Translations under genes and position numbers: made by a program | The notes under the pieces: model-generated | Told to the model about the DNA's origin: nothing | Seen by the model: the letters and a program-made list of their open reading frames with translations, nothing else | Database searches by the model: none | Part shown: positions 8,801 through 17,866 of the stretch, piece by piece | How positions within the stretch are numbered: position 1 is the stretch's first letter | How the letters are laid out: every line of letters starts with the position of its first letter | NCBI RefSeq assembly: GCF_018374135.1 | Contig: NZ_JAHAFS010000001.1 | Coordinates: 62,001-126,000 of the forward strand | Length of the DNA: 64,000 bases | DNA from: Campylobacter gracilis | GTDB taxonomy: Bacteria > Campylobacterota > Campylobacteria > Campylobacterales > Campylobacteraceae | Direction of reading: 5' to 3'

Positions 8801-9137
8801 ATTCCGATCCTCCAAAATCCATATCTTTTAAATTTTTAATCTTCCTTGACAAGAAGCTGTTTATTTTTGCTCTGACCCAATCGGCGCCAAACCAAGCCAC
8901 TGCACCGCTTAGAGCTATGCAAGTTTTTGGGCTGCCGGGCATAAACTCGCTCAGCACCGCGTAGCTCACGAACGCAAACAGCATTGACGAGCCCACCGCT
9001 ACTAGCCACGATATGACCTTTTGCCCGCCCGTTCCTCGCAGCTTCATATTGCCGCTACCGATACCGAGCATCGAGCCCAAAAAGCTTATCACTCCTACAA
9101 GTATGTAGTTCCACACTTCTTTATCGATCCCCCACAT
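8781..9137 (-). CDS. putative holin
   Basis: The 118-residue protein has three hydrophobic segments (YILVGVISFLGSMLGIG at 11-27, VISWLVAVGSSMLFAFVSY at 41-59, and CIALSGAVAWFGADWV at 73-88). A basic and acidic C-terminal tail follows. This is class-I holin topology and length, and it lies between the spanin pair and the lysozyme. Its role would be to permeabilise the inner membrane and time lysis. AAGGAGTGCG precedes the ATG. The assignment comes from topology and context rather than a family signature. Confidence 0.7.
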   Translation of the reverse strand: MWGIDKEVWNYILVGVISFLGSMLGIGSGNMKLRGTGGQKVISWLVAVGSSMLFAFVSYAVLSEFMPGSPKTCIALSGAVAWFGADWVRAKINSFLSRKIKNLKDMDFGGSEYEDKDK

Positions 9138-9474
9138 CTACGCACTCCTTGAGGAGCGCTTCGCAGGTTTGATAGTATTTTGCCAGCTCGACCGCGCTTT
9201 GCATGTTGCTTGAATCAAATTTAGGCTTTTCGGGGAGGCTTACTTTGCACTTTATCGGAGTGAGGACATCCTTATATTCCGTCCTTACCATCGGTGCAGG
9301 TTTTGCGCACCCGCTAAGAGATACGCACAACGCAAGCCCTATCAAAAACAAAAGAAACCTGATAATATATTCTCGCTTGTGCCTAGCTAGCGCTTTTTGG
9401 TAGTTTTTGTCCATCGTAAACGTCTTGCGCAGAGGCTTTAAATACTGCGGCGTATATAATTGAGCTGTTTTCAT
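9121..9474 (-). CDS. putative o-spanin (Rz1-like lipoprotein)
   Basis: This is a 117-residue protein with a hydrophobic stretch ending in a lipobox (LALCVSLSGC). Behind it is a short Pro-containing periplasmic part (KPAPMVRTEYKDV, SLPEKPKF) and a helical end. It directly follows a coiled-coil single-span protein, as Rz1 follows Rz. Together they would fuse inner and outer membranes at lysis. The N-terminus before the hydrophobic segment is unusually long. An internal ATG at 9414 would shorten it by 20 residues, but the ATG at 9474 overlaps the upstream stop (ATGA). Confidence 0.6.
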   Translation of the reverse strand: MKTAQLYTPQYLKPLRKTFTMDKNYQKALARHKREYIIRFLLFLIGLALCVSLSGCAKPAPMVRTEYKDVLTPIKCKVSLPEKPKFDSSNMQSAVELAKYYQTCEALLKECVDVGDR

Positions 9475-9830
9475 CTACTAAGCTCCTTAAAAATTCTTTC
9501 GTAAAATTTAAGCTTGCTTTCACACTTGCTATCTTTTATCGGCACCTCTATCTTTTCGTATTTCGTCTGCACCTTTTTTTTGATGATAGGTTCCGCATTT
9601 TTGAGCTTTTCGTTTTGCAGAGCGATCTCTTTAACTCTCTCGTTTTGCAAATCGATTTTGGCGTTGCAAGCCTGCAAATTCGAGGAGCTGATGAGCTCTT
9701 GGGTTTTGGTGAATACTAGGTCTTTATTTAGCTGCTCTATCTTGCTTTTGAGACTATGGTTCCACCCCGCCAGTGCAAGGCAGGCAAGGATCAGAGCTGC
9801 GATAATTCCGAGGTAAATTTTAAAGCTCAT
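9471..9830 (-). CDS. putative i-spanin (Rz-like)
   Basis: The 119-residue protein has one N-terminal membrane anchor (YLGIIAALILACLALAGW) followed by a long coiled coil (KSKIEQLNKDLVFTKTQ, LQNERVKEIALQNEKLKNAE) and a basic C-terminus. This is the layout of Rz-type inner-membrane spanin subunits. The start at 9830 overlaps the upstream stop (ATGA); a start at 9842 would add four residues. Cooperation with the downstream lipoprotein is inferred from order and topology. Confidence 0.6.
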   Translation of the reverse strand: MSFKIYLGIIAALILACLALAGWNHSLKSKIEQLNKDLVFTKTQELISSSNLQACNAKIDLQNERVKEIALQNEKLKNAEPIIKKKVQTKYEKIEVPIKDSKCESKLKFYERIFKELSR

Positions 9831-10360
9831 ATTGCCATCCATAAAATCAAAAATGCGATATCCTGCATTGCACCGTAAAAGAGCTCCTGCCTAGCCCAAG
9901 CGGTTTTAACCTCAAAGCTCTTAAAAGCGAAGCTAAATTTCGTGCGGTATCCCAGCTCACAAGCAAGCGGGAAGCCCGCCGCAAGAGCTACGGCTAGAAG
10001 CGGCGCGGCGTAAACGCCTGCAAAGACTAACGGCACAAATACTGGCAGCCACCAAATCAGACCGCGCAGAAATAGGCACGCCCTGCAATATGCTAGCCAG
10101 CGCGTGCGAGGTATAAAACGCCCCGCAAGCCATTCTATGCCACGACTTTTGCTCTCGCCTTTATCTGCTCCGTGGCTCGTCAAGGCACCCACCCATACGC
10201 CCCAGCCTTTGGCTTCTCCTGCGAGGTAGCCAAGCCCGCAAACGATAGCTATGAAAAAATTGCCATAAAAGGCAAATATCAACAGAGCCACCACCAAGGC
10301 GTTTACTTTGGCGAAATAGCTATACTGCCCGCGTAACCTATTGAGTATCCAAAACATCAT
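9827..10360 (-). CDS. phage membrane protein, unknown
   Basis: The 177-residue protein has about four hydrophobic segments (VVALLIFAFYGNFFIAIVCG, LFLRGLIWWLPVFVPLVFAG, VYAAPLLAVALAAGFPLAC and a C-terminal LILWMAI). Arg/Lys/Trp-rich loops separate them. It overlaps its neighbours on both sides by ATGA-type junctions, so it is part of the lysis/late operon. It may be an additional holin-like or antiholin-like protein, but four spans and 177 residues are long for a holin. No family is recognised. Confidence 0.55.
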   Translation of the reverse strand: MMFWILNRLRGQYSYFAKVNALVVALLIFAFYGNFFIAIVCGLGYLAGEAKGWGVWVGALTSHGADKGESKSRGIEWLAGRFIPRTRWLAYCRACLFLRGLIWWLPVFVPLVFAGVYAAPLLAVALAAGFPLACELGYRTKFSFAFKSFEVKTAWARQELFYGAMQDIAFLILWMAI

Positions 10361-10614
10361 CGCTCCTTTGGACGGCTTTTGACTATGTCTGCAAACTCAT
10401 CACCGCCTAGATACCAAAAAGGTTTTGAGCCATCCTCATAACGAAATTTTGCAAAATCATCGGGGTGCGTCGCAAGGTGTGCAATCACTCGAAAGATATT
10501 CATCATGTTTGAGCCGTCCCATTGGTTGCACTTTCTAGCGCGTAGAAATATGATGATAGGGCAAGCCAAAATTCCAAGGATAAATGCCGAGAAAAATATC
10601 AAAACATAGCTCAT
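10357..10614 (-). CDS. small single-span phage protein
   Basis: This is an 85-residue protein with one N-terminal membrane segment (VLIFFSAFILGILACPIII) and a soluble C-terminal part. It lies between the tail-fibre assembly-like gene and the next membrane protein, with ATGA overlaps on both sides. It has no recognised family. The tight coupling argues that it is a real gene. Confidence 0.55.
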   Translation of the reverse strand: MSYVLIFFSAFILGILACPIIIFLRARKCNQWDGSNMMNIFRVIAHLATHPDDFAKFRYEDGSKPFWYLGGDEFADIVKSRPKER

Positions 10615-11165
10615 AGCGCCACCTCGATCGTATCTGTAAATGCTATGGCATCAAGCTCTTTTTTATTCTTGGCTTTTTCGATTTTAAGCTCATAGCCCCA
10701 TTTTAGAGTATGAAGTTTTTGGCCTCCGATCTGAATTGCCCGTTTGATACGCTTCAACTCCTCTTGTCCGCTAATCTTTTTCATCGTGTTGTCGTACATC
10801 CTAAATGCCCTTATTTCGAGGCTATCGAATGTATCTATCATAGCCTCGACGTTTAGGAGATAGCGATAGCCGCCGTTGATGAGCCCAAAGCCTTTGAGAT
10901 TGATCTTGCAACTATCGCCCATTGAATGCGTCCAAGCGGCAAGCTCTGCGGTCTTTGCTTTGCGTAGCTGCTCGATTGGGGGCTCCTCTATTTTTATGCT
11001 AGTTGCAAGTGTTTTTGGGTCGATATGAGTAGCGCCCATATCAAGAGCTTTTGCCCATTGCTCATCGCTTATTTCTACGTTAGGAGTAGGGATATTTTCG
11101 TGTATAGCATCGTCATAATATCCCAGTATCTCGTTTGTTTTTTTGTCGTAATTTACGTATTTCAT
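10611..11165 (-). CDS. DUF4376-like tail-fibre-associated protein
   Basis: The 184-residue product directly follows the tail-fibre gene. It opens with a DKKTNEILGYYDD-type N-terminus common in tail-fibre assembly and DUF4376 proteins, then a central RKAKTAELAAW helix and a C-terminal helical region. Such proteins act as fibre chaperones or minor tail proteins. AAGGAGCG precedes the ATG. The family call rests on the N-terminal pattern and position only. Confidence 0.55.
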   Translation of the reverse strand: MKYVNYDKKTNEILGYYDDAIHENIPTPNVEISDEQWAKALDMGATHIDPKTLATSIKIEEPPIEQLRKAKTAELAAWTHSMGDSCKINLKGFGLINGGYRYLLNVEAMIDTFDSLEIRAFRMYDNTMKKISGQEELKRIKRAIQIGGQKLHTLKWGYELKIEKAKNKKELDAIAFTDTIEVAL

Positions 11166-11175
11166 TTTTCGCTCC

Positions 11176-12111
11176 TTAATAGCCTATTGCTATATAATGT
11201 GAAGTGTATCCATAAGGCCCTTTAGCGGTAAACCCAGTTTTATTATTGTCAAAAGGGTTTATCTTTTGGTGCCCCACTCCTCCTGTAGTACTAGGAGCTG
11301 CGTCTATTAAGTTTCCTATTATTAGAGATAAACATAAATTAGGAAATGCTATAGGGTAATTTACTCTTATGGGGTCGTTAGTTTGTTCTCCAATTCTTCC
11401 CCATTGAAAGATTAATCCGTTAGGCAGCTTAGTATAGCCACTCTCTTGTCTTGAGTTTGCAAAATTAGAGGCGATAAAATCGGCTATAGCTTTCTCGCTT
11501 ACCGCCGTATCGCTTAAGCTTCCCGTGATAGAATTTTTGAGTTTTACGATACCGGCCTTTGTTTCGGTAGCGGCCGATGGAATATCGTCTTTTAAAGCGT
11601 ATTTATCGGCGGCAAGCCCGCCTAATTTTGCGCTATCCGCGGCTTTATCGTTTTTGCCGAGCTTATTACCGACGGTGCTTTTTAAATTGTCAAAATCCGC
11701 TTTATCGATTTTTAATTTCAGCATATCCCCGATCTTTTTGCTCGAATAGGTAGTCGTAGTTTTTTCTGCAGTATCGTCGATAAGTCCGCTTTTTAAGAGA
11801 GCTTCTATCTCTGCTTTTAGCTTTTGCAGGCTTTGCTGCAAAGCCTGCTGCTGCTCGAATTTTTGATTTATCGTGGCGGCTTTTTCGGAAATATCCCTGT
11901 GTTTTATATCCACGTCGTCTTTTAAAGACTGCGTAGTATTCGTATTTTGCAAAACCTGATTTGCTTTTACCAGTATGTCGTTGTAGATAGCATTTAAGCG
12001 GCTATTATCTATCTTGCCGATAGAGGCGATCGCTTTTTCTATCTCCGCGCTTAGAGCTTTTAAAATTTCAAGCTTTTCGGCCCCTAATTTGAGTTCATAA
12101 ATCGATACCAT
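11176..12111 (-). CDS. tail fibre / receptor-binding protein
   Basis: The 311-residue protein has an N-terminal half of predicted coiled coil (LSAEIEKAIASIGK, KFEQQQALQQSLQKLKAE) and then a Lys/Asp-rich repeat-like region (KLKIDKADFDNLK, NKLGKNDKAADSAKLGGL). The C-terminus fits a gp53-like or collar-type fibre tip: YTKLPNGLIFQWGR, YPIAFPNLCLSL, then TGFTAKGPYG and a terminal hydrophobic YIAIGY. It probably trimerises and recognises a surface structure of the host Campylobacter. The gene follows the capsid-proximal genes and precedes a putative assembly factor. Confidence 0.78.
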   Translation of the reverse strand: MVSIYELKLGAEKLEILKALSAEIEKAIASIGKIDNSRLNAIYNDILVKANQVLQNTNTTQSLKDDVDIKHRDISEKAATINQKFEQQQALQQSLQKLKAEIEALLKSGLIDDTAEKTTTTYSSKKIGDMLKLKIDKADFDNLKSTVGNKLGKNDKAADSAKLGGLAADKYALKDDIPSAATETKAGIVKLKNSITGSLSDTAVSEKAIADFIASNFANSRQESGYTKLPNGLIFQWGRIGEQTNDPIRVNYPIAFPNLCLSLIIGNLIDAAPSTTGGVGHQKINPFDNNKTGFTAKGPYGYTSHYIAIGY

Positions 12112-12114
12112 TTT

Positions 12115-12255
12115 TTACCCCTTTAATATGCTTGCGGCGATGAGAGCATTAAGGATTTTTAGTCTTGTCGCCAAAGCCCGCAATAGCTCTAAAATATCGA
12201 TGTCCGATATTGCCTCAGCGTTTAAAAGCGCCGTATTAAATTCCTCCTCAGTCAT
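12115..12255 (-). CDS. small phage protein, unknown
   Basis: This is a 46-residue, largely helical and acidic protein (MTEEEFNTALLNAEAIS). AAAGGATATTCG precedes the ATG at 12255, and it overlaps the end of the upstream gene by 8 bp. A longer frame from 12306 lies wholly inside the upstream gene and is less likely. No family is recognised. Its position between capsid-linked and tail-fibre genes suggests a minor virion role. Confidence 0.5.
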   Translation of the reverse strand: MTEEEFNTALLNAEAISDIDILELLRALATRLKILNALIAASILKG

Positions 12256-12631
12256 CGAATATCCTTTCCTTGCCGTCGTTTGCGATATAATCCGAAATGA
12301 TTTCAAGCGCCAAATCCCTATAAAAAGTGTCTTGGTTGATGATAAACGCTACGTAGTTGATTACCGCATACGTTAGGCTCTCATCGATCATAATATGCTC
12401 TTTTTCATTGCTGAAATTCGGCTTATCGGGGTATGTGATATAAAAGCCGTTCGCGACGTTTCTATATACTCGTTCGCTCTCTACGCTACGCAACAATTCG
12501 CTAGGCGTGCATTTGTTAGCTACCCACAGCATAGCCTCTAAAAACATTTCGGACAATATCTCATCGGGCGGCATTTTTTTGCCGCCCACGATCTTATGAG
12601 CTAGAAATTCTTTTGCGAATTTCGACGTCAT
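12248..12631 (-). CDS. phage structural-region protein, unknown
   Basis: This 127-residue protein sits directly downstream of the major capsid gene and is coupled to it by a TAATG junction. It is helical, with short conserved-looking elements (KIVGGKKMPPDEILSEM, ERVYRNVANGFY). Genes in this slot commonly encode head-completion, adaptor or decoration proteins. I see no signature to choose among these. Confidence 0.55.
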   Translation of the reverse strand: MTSKFAKEFLAHKIVGGKKMPPDEILSEMFLEAMLWVANKCTPSELLRSVESERVYRNVANGFYITYPDKPNFSNEKEHIMIDESLTYAVINYVAFIINQDTFYRDLALEIISDYIANDGKERIFDD

Positions 12632-13617
12632 TATTTCACCTTTAAGCCTACGCCGATTGCAAAAGCATCCGCATTTCGCACCTCAAGCGTCGCTTCGGTG
12701 TAGTAACGCTTTTGTTTTGCGGTCTTGCTCGTGGTTACGTTCTCGATCATAGTAGGGATCAAAAGCCCGTTTTTCATAAAACTAAAGTCGCCCGCAATCA
12801 GCACGTCGTCTAGCTTATTTTGCTCGGATAGGTACCTATGAAGCCTAAAATTTACCTTCCCGAAGTCGGTGTCAAGGCTTACTACGCTTGAATTGATGCT
12901 TTTTTCGTTGCCGAATTGGCGGGTAGCAAAAGCATTGATCGCCTTTTTGAGTTTAGCGCCTATGAATACGTCTTTAGGCGTCGCGCCCGCATCCCAAATG
13001 TTTTGTAAAATTTTGTTTAAGGCATCTTCGGTTAAAACCGTAGGCGTGCCGGTCCAGTCGTTTTTGCTATCGAAAGCAAGAACATTGCCGCGTCTGCCGT
13101 TATCAAACGCCGTCTTTCCTTTGGAAATGTAATAAAACATTCCCGCCATCTCGCCCGCTACCGTATCGGTTCGTGGGGTAGGAGCTTTAAATATGGATGT
13201 TTTGGTATCCGTATCGCGACCTAAGCCGAATAGGGCATATTCCATATCGCGCTTATGCTCTTTGGCGCGCTTAGCCGTTTCGCGCTCCATCTCTTTCCCG
13301 CCGTAGGTGGCTACCTTCTGCATCGTGTAAGATACGCTTATATTGGTAGTGAAAATTTGCACGCTGTCAGTCGTTTTTTGAATAGTCGATTTTCGATCAT
13401 CGGCGAAATCGCTAATCTCAAGCTGCGCGTTCTTTTTAGGCGCCGCGATATTGTCGGTTAGCCAACTATGTTCAGTGTTCGTAACAGTTGAAGTTCCGAT
13501 GAGACTTAAGACGGGGGTATCGTCCGCTCCGATTAGGATTATGCTATCGTAGACGGAGGGCTTTAACCCTTCTCTTTTTGTTGCTGGAGCTTGAAAGCCC
13601 GTAGATGTGATTGCCAT
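12631..13617 (-). CDS. major capsid protein, SU10/DUF5309-like
   Basis: The 328-residue product resembles the SU10-type (DUF5309) HK97-fold capsid family. The N-terminus MAITSTGFQAPATKREGL is followed by SIILIGADDTPVLSLIG, and the middle has KRDMEYALFGLGRD. Further on come FIGAKLKKAINAF and a C-terminal RYYTEATLEVRNADAFAIG. It would form the icosahedral shell. AAAAGGAGAACG precedes the ATG at 13617; the frame opens earlier at 13656 but lacks a ribosome site there. It is unusually far downstream of the portal and scaffold genes, separated by the ejection-type proteins. Confidence 0.75.
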   Translation of the reverse strand: MAITSTGFQAPATKREGLKPSVYDSIILIGADDTPVLSLIGTSTVTNTEHSWLTDNIAAPKKNAQLEISDFADDRKSTIQKTTDSVQIFTTNISVSYTMQKVATYGGKEMERETAKRAKEHKRDMEYALFGLGRDTDTKTSIFKAPTPRTDTVAGEMAGMFYYISKGKTAFDNGRRGNVLAFDSKNDWTGTPTVLTEDALNKILQNIWDAGATPKDVFIGAKLKKAINAFATRQFGNEKSINSSVVSLDTDFGKVNFRLHRYLSEQNKLDDVLIAGDFSFMKNGLLIPTMIENVTTSKTAKQKRYYTEATLEVRNADAFAIGVGLKVK

Positions 13618-13840
13618 AACGTTCTCCTTTTGAAAGTTAAGGCAATTTTCGCGCAAGTGCGAGTGCGTAATCTACCCATAAAACGCACTCTTTGGGATTT
13701 TTAGATTAAATTTGAAGGATTTTTGATAAATTTTTATCGCTAGAGAAAAAATATTTAAATGATTTTAAAAACTTTTGAAGGATTTTAAGTGTATTATTAA
13801 AGTCAATAAGCTACAAAGCAAACCTTTAAAAGGAGTAGAA

Positions 13841-14011
13841 ATGGGCCATGCTGTAAAATGTTTTATGCTCGGATTTAGAAACGCTTTTTCGCCTATAAAG
13901 CTCCAAACTACAAAAAATTTGGGCCAAATTGCAGTAGAATTTTCTGAAAAAAGAAAGGCTTCAATTGAAAAAGAGCGAAGTAGACGCAAGGCTTCAAAAA
14001 ATAAAGGATAG
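13841..14011 (+). CDS. small basic protein, first gene of an inverted two-gene cassette
   Basis: This is a 56-residue protein on the opposite strand to the surrounding late genes. AAAAGGAGTAGAA precedes its ATG, whereas the frame's earlier ATG at 13775 has no comparable site. The C-terminal third is very basic (KERSRRKASKNKG). It overlaps the next gene by 47 bp, suggesting coupling. No family is recognised. The inverted placement between capsid and ejection-protein genes is typical of a moron with its own promoter. Confidence 0.6.
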   Translation: MGHAVKCFMLGFRNAFSPIKLQTTKNLGQIAVEFSEKRKASIEKERSRRKASKNKG

Positions 14012-14441
14012 GGCGACCGATCCGCAAGATATCAAGGCTATTATCCAAAACAATGTAAATGTTGAAGTAAATTTATCGGAGCTCGGCGGGCTCGCTAGGA
14101 TAGATCCGAGCTTGGCTAAAGAATATTTAGAAATCATAAAAAATAATCAATCTCACATTCAGAAAATAGATATCGGGCTCATGGAGCTTGAAAAGACGGA
14201 GCAGACAAGGCGTCTCGCCAACGATCCCAAAGATAGGGCGTATAATACTAGAGGCCAAATTTTTGGATTTATCGTAATGCTTACATCTTTATGTATCGTA
14301 TGTCTTGCGATATACAATCACGAGACGAGTTTTGCTATTACTTGCGTTATCTGCGTTTTGCTGTTGTCTCTTTATCATATAAGCGGCAAAAAGGAGCAGA
14401 CGGCGATAACTTGGAAAAATAACGACGACAAAAAAACATAG
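13965..14441 (+). CDS. DUF2335-like phage membrane protein
   Basis: The 158-residue protein starts at a TTG with AGAAAGG upstream, inside the end of the preceding gene. Residues 1-95 are helical and charged. Two closely spaced membrane helices follow (IFGFIVMLTSLCIVCLAIYN and FAITCVICVLLLSLYHI), with a short basic tail. The order of a helical domain, a GQIFGF-type junction and a membrane hairpin resembles DUF2335 prophage proteins, whose function is unknown. It lies in an inverted cassette between late genes, so it may be expressed from the lysogen. Confidence 0.6.
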   Translation: MKKSEVDARLQKIKDRATDPQDIKAIIQNNVNVEVNLSELGGLARIDPSLAKEYLEIIKNNQSHIQKIDIGLMELEKTEQTRRLANDPKDRAYNTRGQIFGFIVMLTSLCIVCLAIYNHETSFAITCVICVLLLSLYHISGKKEQTAITWKNNDDKKT

Positions 14442-14449
14442 CATAGATT

Positions 14450-14477
14450 AGAGGCAAGAGTTTATTCCCCCGCCTCT
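14450..14477. terminator. possible bidirectional terminator between convergent genes
   Basis: AGAGGC (14450-14455) and GCCTCT (14472-14477) form a 6-bp stem between the end of the DUF2335-like gene and the 3' end of the internal-virion gene. The T-runs are weak, so this is a tentative call. Confidence 0.3.
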
Positions 14478-17400
14478 CTTAGCTTTTTCATTCTGTCGCT
14501 TATATCTACGTATAGCTTAGCTCTTTCGTTTTGCCCTAGCGTTTCGTTTTGTTTGATTTGATCCATCAGGCGTTTTAGCCCGTTCCAGTCGTCCTTGAGC
14601 TTAGAAATTTCGCTTTGCCACTGAGCCATTGATGCATTTTTGAGATTTTGTGGTATAATAGGCTTATTGGGAGACTTTAATAATTCGCCATCCTCCTTTT
14701 TTAGAGAGGTTGCCGCAGCTGGCGTCGCGGTGGGTTTCCCTTTTTCTTTTCTAAGCCTTTTCTGCCTATTTACAAGCCTATTTAAATCTCGCCCATCGGT
14801 TTTATTTGCGTGAATTATCTTGCCGGTCTCTTTTTGCACCCCGATATTCGCAGCCTTATTATCGTTCAGTCTTTTGGCTATGAGCGCAACATCATCTTTC
14901 GTGTTTTCTAAAAAGTGAGTAGGATTATTTTTAATCTCCTTGATTACTCTAAAGACATCCGCCTCGCTCTTAAACATCTCGGGGTGTTTTACCGCAAGGC
15001 TTTTTAAATTTGCGGCCCATTCGTCGGTCAGAATTCCGCTTAAATCATTGATCCACTGTTCGGGTTTAAACGTTTGCTGCGCGTATTGATAGGGCTTACC
15101 GCCGTCTTTCATCGTAAAACCCTCGCCCTGCTTGACAAGCCCGCCCTTAGCGACCTTACCCGCTTTTTCGTCTAGCTCCTCCTTAATTTGCTTTTTAGCC
15201 ATTTCGACTAGATTTATCTTTTCTCGATCGCTTCGGCTTGGATCTATCAACGCCTTTTTTAATTCCTTGGGGTTAAATTTAGCCTTTACGGCGCCTTGTG
15301 CCTCTTTGGCAGCATTTTTTGCCGCTATTTCGCGCCCTTGATCTATTACGGCTTTTGCTATCCCCTCGGCTACTTCATCGCTTGCGCCGCTATTTTTAAC
15401 CGCCTGCATAAATGAGCTTAACCCCTCATTTACCTTAAGCGCTTTTAGTCCCTCTCGCAAGTGATAATCTAGCGCCGCATCATTGCCTACTTTGCCTACG
15501 TATTTAAATACGGACTGCTTTAATCTGTTTATTAAGATGGATTTTAGCAGTCCTTCTGGGGTTTGGGCTATTCCCGCTCTAGGCATAGTGGGCTTGATAA
15601 ATTTTTTATCTACGGCCGCGAATACATCGACTAAATTCCCCCTTGCATTTGTGAGTTGTAACATAGCATCTTTTAAATCTTTGCCTGCCTGGCTTTTTAA
15701 ATTTATCTTTTGAAGGTTTTCTCTTAATCCGATGCCGTCTAAAACCTCGGTTATGTTGCGGGTTCCGCGCTTGGCGATTTGAGAATTAAAAAGCTCGTTC
15801 AATAGATCGGTTTCGAATTTTTCAAGCTCGGCGGGGCTTAGTTGCTTGCTAAATTTAGCTAAAATATCGCCTTGAGCCTTATCCGCATTAAATATCGCGC
15901 TTAATACGTCATCTGCACTTGAGTTCGGATCGATTATTTTTTCAAAAAATGGATTTTCCCTGATCTTACTCATATCCGCATATTTAGCAAGCTCGCTTTT
16001 TAGATATTTCGCATTAGGCGTTCCCTCGATAAGTCTATCCACCGCGTCATCAATGATTTTGCCGACTGCGGAAGTATCTACCTTCTGCCCGTAATGTCCG
16101 TCTTTATTAAAAATCCTTTGGGCGTATTCGTTAAAGTCTTTTTTGATCTTTCTTAACTGCGAAAAATCCATCGGCTTATCTTTTAAATTCTCAAGCGCGT
16201 CTAGTAACGTTTTGGCTTCAGGCGTTTTTAGCTCGAATGCATTTAAATTCTTTACCATAGCCTCTTTGGCGTTTTGTATCGCCTCGCTGCTTAGCGTCGT
16301 CGTTTTGCCGCCTAGGCTTTGGGCGATCCCCTCCTCCATTTTGCCGAAGTCGTCGCTTACTCTGGCGTAGAAATTCGAAACGTCGCGGCTTATCTCCCCT
16401 TTCGCCGTTTTGGGCAAAATTTGTCTTACCGCATTTACGTCCGATTGAGCTAAAGCTGCCAAATTCCGTGCCGCTTGACCTGTTTTATCCCCCTGCAGGG
16501 CATTTATGACATTAGATGTAGCTTTATTATCGCCTAGGGCAAAATCCACGATTTCCCGCTGCACCTTATTTACGCCCTGGGCGTTATTTAAGAAATCCGA
16601 CGCCTTATCTAATTTAAGTTTCCCCGCCGTATTTGCTAAATGATCTTTAATAAAATTTATAGGCTTGTTTAAAATTTGTAGATCGGTAAAATTATTATTA
16701 TCTACCTTATACCCGCCTAGCTTTTCCGCATTTTTTAAAATTTCATCCGCTTCGTCGCCGACGATTGCAGAGATTGCTTTTTTCGCTCCGCCTGCATTCG
16801 CCATCGGCAGCCCCTTTAAGCTGTCTTTAGCTATGCCTACCAGCCCCCAATCGGATGCTTTTCTGGCTAAATCTACCGCCTTGCCGCCGTATTCCATCAC
16901 GGGCTCTATTACTTTCTCGCCAGCGCGTTTCACTGCAGGCGCTGCAGCTTTTACGAGTTTTCCCGCGCTATTTATGGCGACGCCTCCTAGCGCGTCCGCC
17001 CCTGCAGATTGGAGCGCTCTTGCGGCATAGTCTCCAGCGTCGTATTCTCTACCCGTCGCTTCGCCTTTTCGGTATAGATCGCTCATAGAGCCGAGCGCCG
17101 TTCCCGTAGCACTTGCCCCTAGTAGGGGCAAAAAGCTTCCTCCGCCCGTAAAAGGGGCTAGCGCCGTTGCGGTTATGCCGCCGATGATCTCGCCCTTGTT
17201 TGCCGATAGATCATTAAGAATACCGGGCGTAAGTTCTTTTGCTATGGGGTTACCTTTGGCGTCTAAGGTGCCGAAGTAAATTTTGCCATCGTCCGTCTGC
17301 ACTGCGCCAAGCTCATATCCCGCATTTTTCGCGATGTAATCTAGGTCTTTTTGTAGCTCCTCGGCCTCTTTCTTTCCGCCCGTCAGCTTTTGCCAAATGG

Positions 17401-17857
17401 TGGTATTTTGAGCAAGGGCTATTTTATCTTTTAAATCATCCTGCTTTCTCACGTTCGGAGCTTCCGCATAAATGGCGCGATACGCGTCGTCGTATTGCTT
17501 TTCCTCCTGCTGCGGGTTATAGAATTGATCTTTCCCCATAATAGGCTGCGCGGGTTTGACGTTCGCCAACATCTCGCGAGCCGCCTCGGGCGTATAATTT
17601 ATGCGCGTGGTATTAGCGTATTCGCTCGGCATTTGAAAATTCTGCTGCGTATTTTGCACTGCCGTCGCGTTTTGTTGAGGCGCGGCTGCCGTATTTTGTT
17701 GCGGGGTTAAGCTTGCCTGCTGCGCTTCGTTACTCGGCTCCCTGCCAAATTCTTTAATATATTTTTGGCGGGCGTAGCCCTTAATCTGCTCTGTCGTGTA
17801 TCCCGCTGCTTGAAATTTTGCGATCGTATCGTTGCCTAAATATTCTCTAGGGGTCAT
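14462..17857 (-). CDS. large internal virion / DNA-ejection-type protein
   Basis: This 1131-residue protein is the largest of the phage. A Gln/Asn/Ala-rich N-terminus (residues 40-80) is followed by a Gly/Ala segment near 230-260 (APFTGGGSFLPLLGASATG) that could insert in membrane. A long, mostly helical Lys/Asp/Ala-rich body of about 800 residues completes it. It sits in a block with scaffold- and ejection-like genes and an upstream AGGAGAGAAT site. Length, helicity and order fit an internal core/ejection protein of short-tailed phages. A tape-measure protein is the alternative, but no tail-tube genes accompany it. Confidence 0.55.
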   Translation of the reverse strand: MTPREYLGNDTIAKFQAAGYTTEQIKGYARQKYIKEFGREPSNEAQQASLTPQQNTAAAPQQNATAVQNTQQNFQMPSEYANTTRINYTPEAAREMLANVKPAQPIMGKDQFYNPQQEEKQYDDAYRAIYAEAPNVRKQDDLKDKIALAQNTTIWQKLTGGKKEAEELQKDLDYIAKNAGYELGAVQTDDGKIYFGTLDAKGNPIAKELTPGILNDLSANKGEIIGGITATALAPFTGGGSFLPLLGASATGTALGSMSDLYRKGEATGREYDAGDYAARALQSAGADALGGVAINSAGKLVKAAAPAVKRAGEKVIEPVMEYGGKAVDLARKASDWGLVGIAKDSLKGLPMANAGGAKKAISAIVGDEADEILKNAEKLGGYKVDNNNFTDLQILNKPINFIKDHLANTAGKLKLDKASDFLNNAQGVNKVQREIVDFALGDNKATSNVINALQGDKTGQAARNLAALAQSDVNAVRQILPKTAKGEISRDVSNFYARVSDDFGKMEEGIAQSLGGKTTTLSSEAIQNAKEAMVKNLNAFELKTPEAKTLLDALENLKDKPMDFSQLRKIKKDFNEYAQRIFNKDGHYGQKVDTSAVGKIIDDAVDRLIEGTPNAKYLKSELAKYADMSKIRENPFFEKIIDPNSSADDVLSAIFNADKAQGDILAKFSKQLSPAELEKFETDLLNELFNSQIAKRGTRNITEVLDGIGLRENLQKINLKSQAGKDLKDAMLQLTNARGNLVDVFAAVDKKFIKPTMPRAGIAQTPEGLLKSILINRLKQSVFKYVGKVGNDAALDYHLREGLKALKVNEGLSSFMQAVKNSGASDEVAEGIAKAVIDQGREIAAKNAAKEAQGAVKAKFNPKELKKALIDPSRSDREKINLVEMAKKQIKEELDEKAGKVAKGGLVKQGEGFTMKDGGKPYQYAQQTFKPEQWINDLSGILTDEWAANLKSLAVKHPEMFKSEADVFRVIKEIKNNPTHFLENTKDDVALIAKRLNDNKAANIGVQKETGKIIHANKTDGRDLNRLVNRQKRLRKEKGKPTATPAAATSLKKEDGELLKSPNKPIIPQNLKNASMAQWQSEISKLKDDWNGLKRLMDQIKQNETLGQNERAKLYVDISDRMKKLREAGE

Positions 17858-17866
17858 ATTCTCTCC

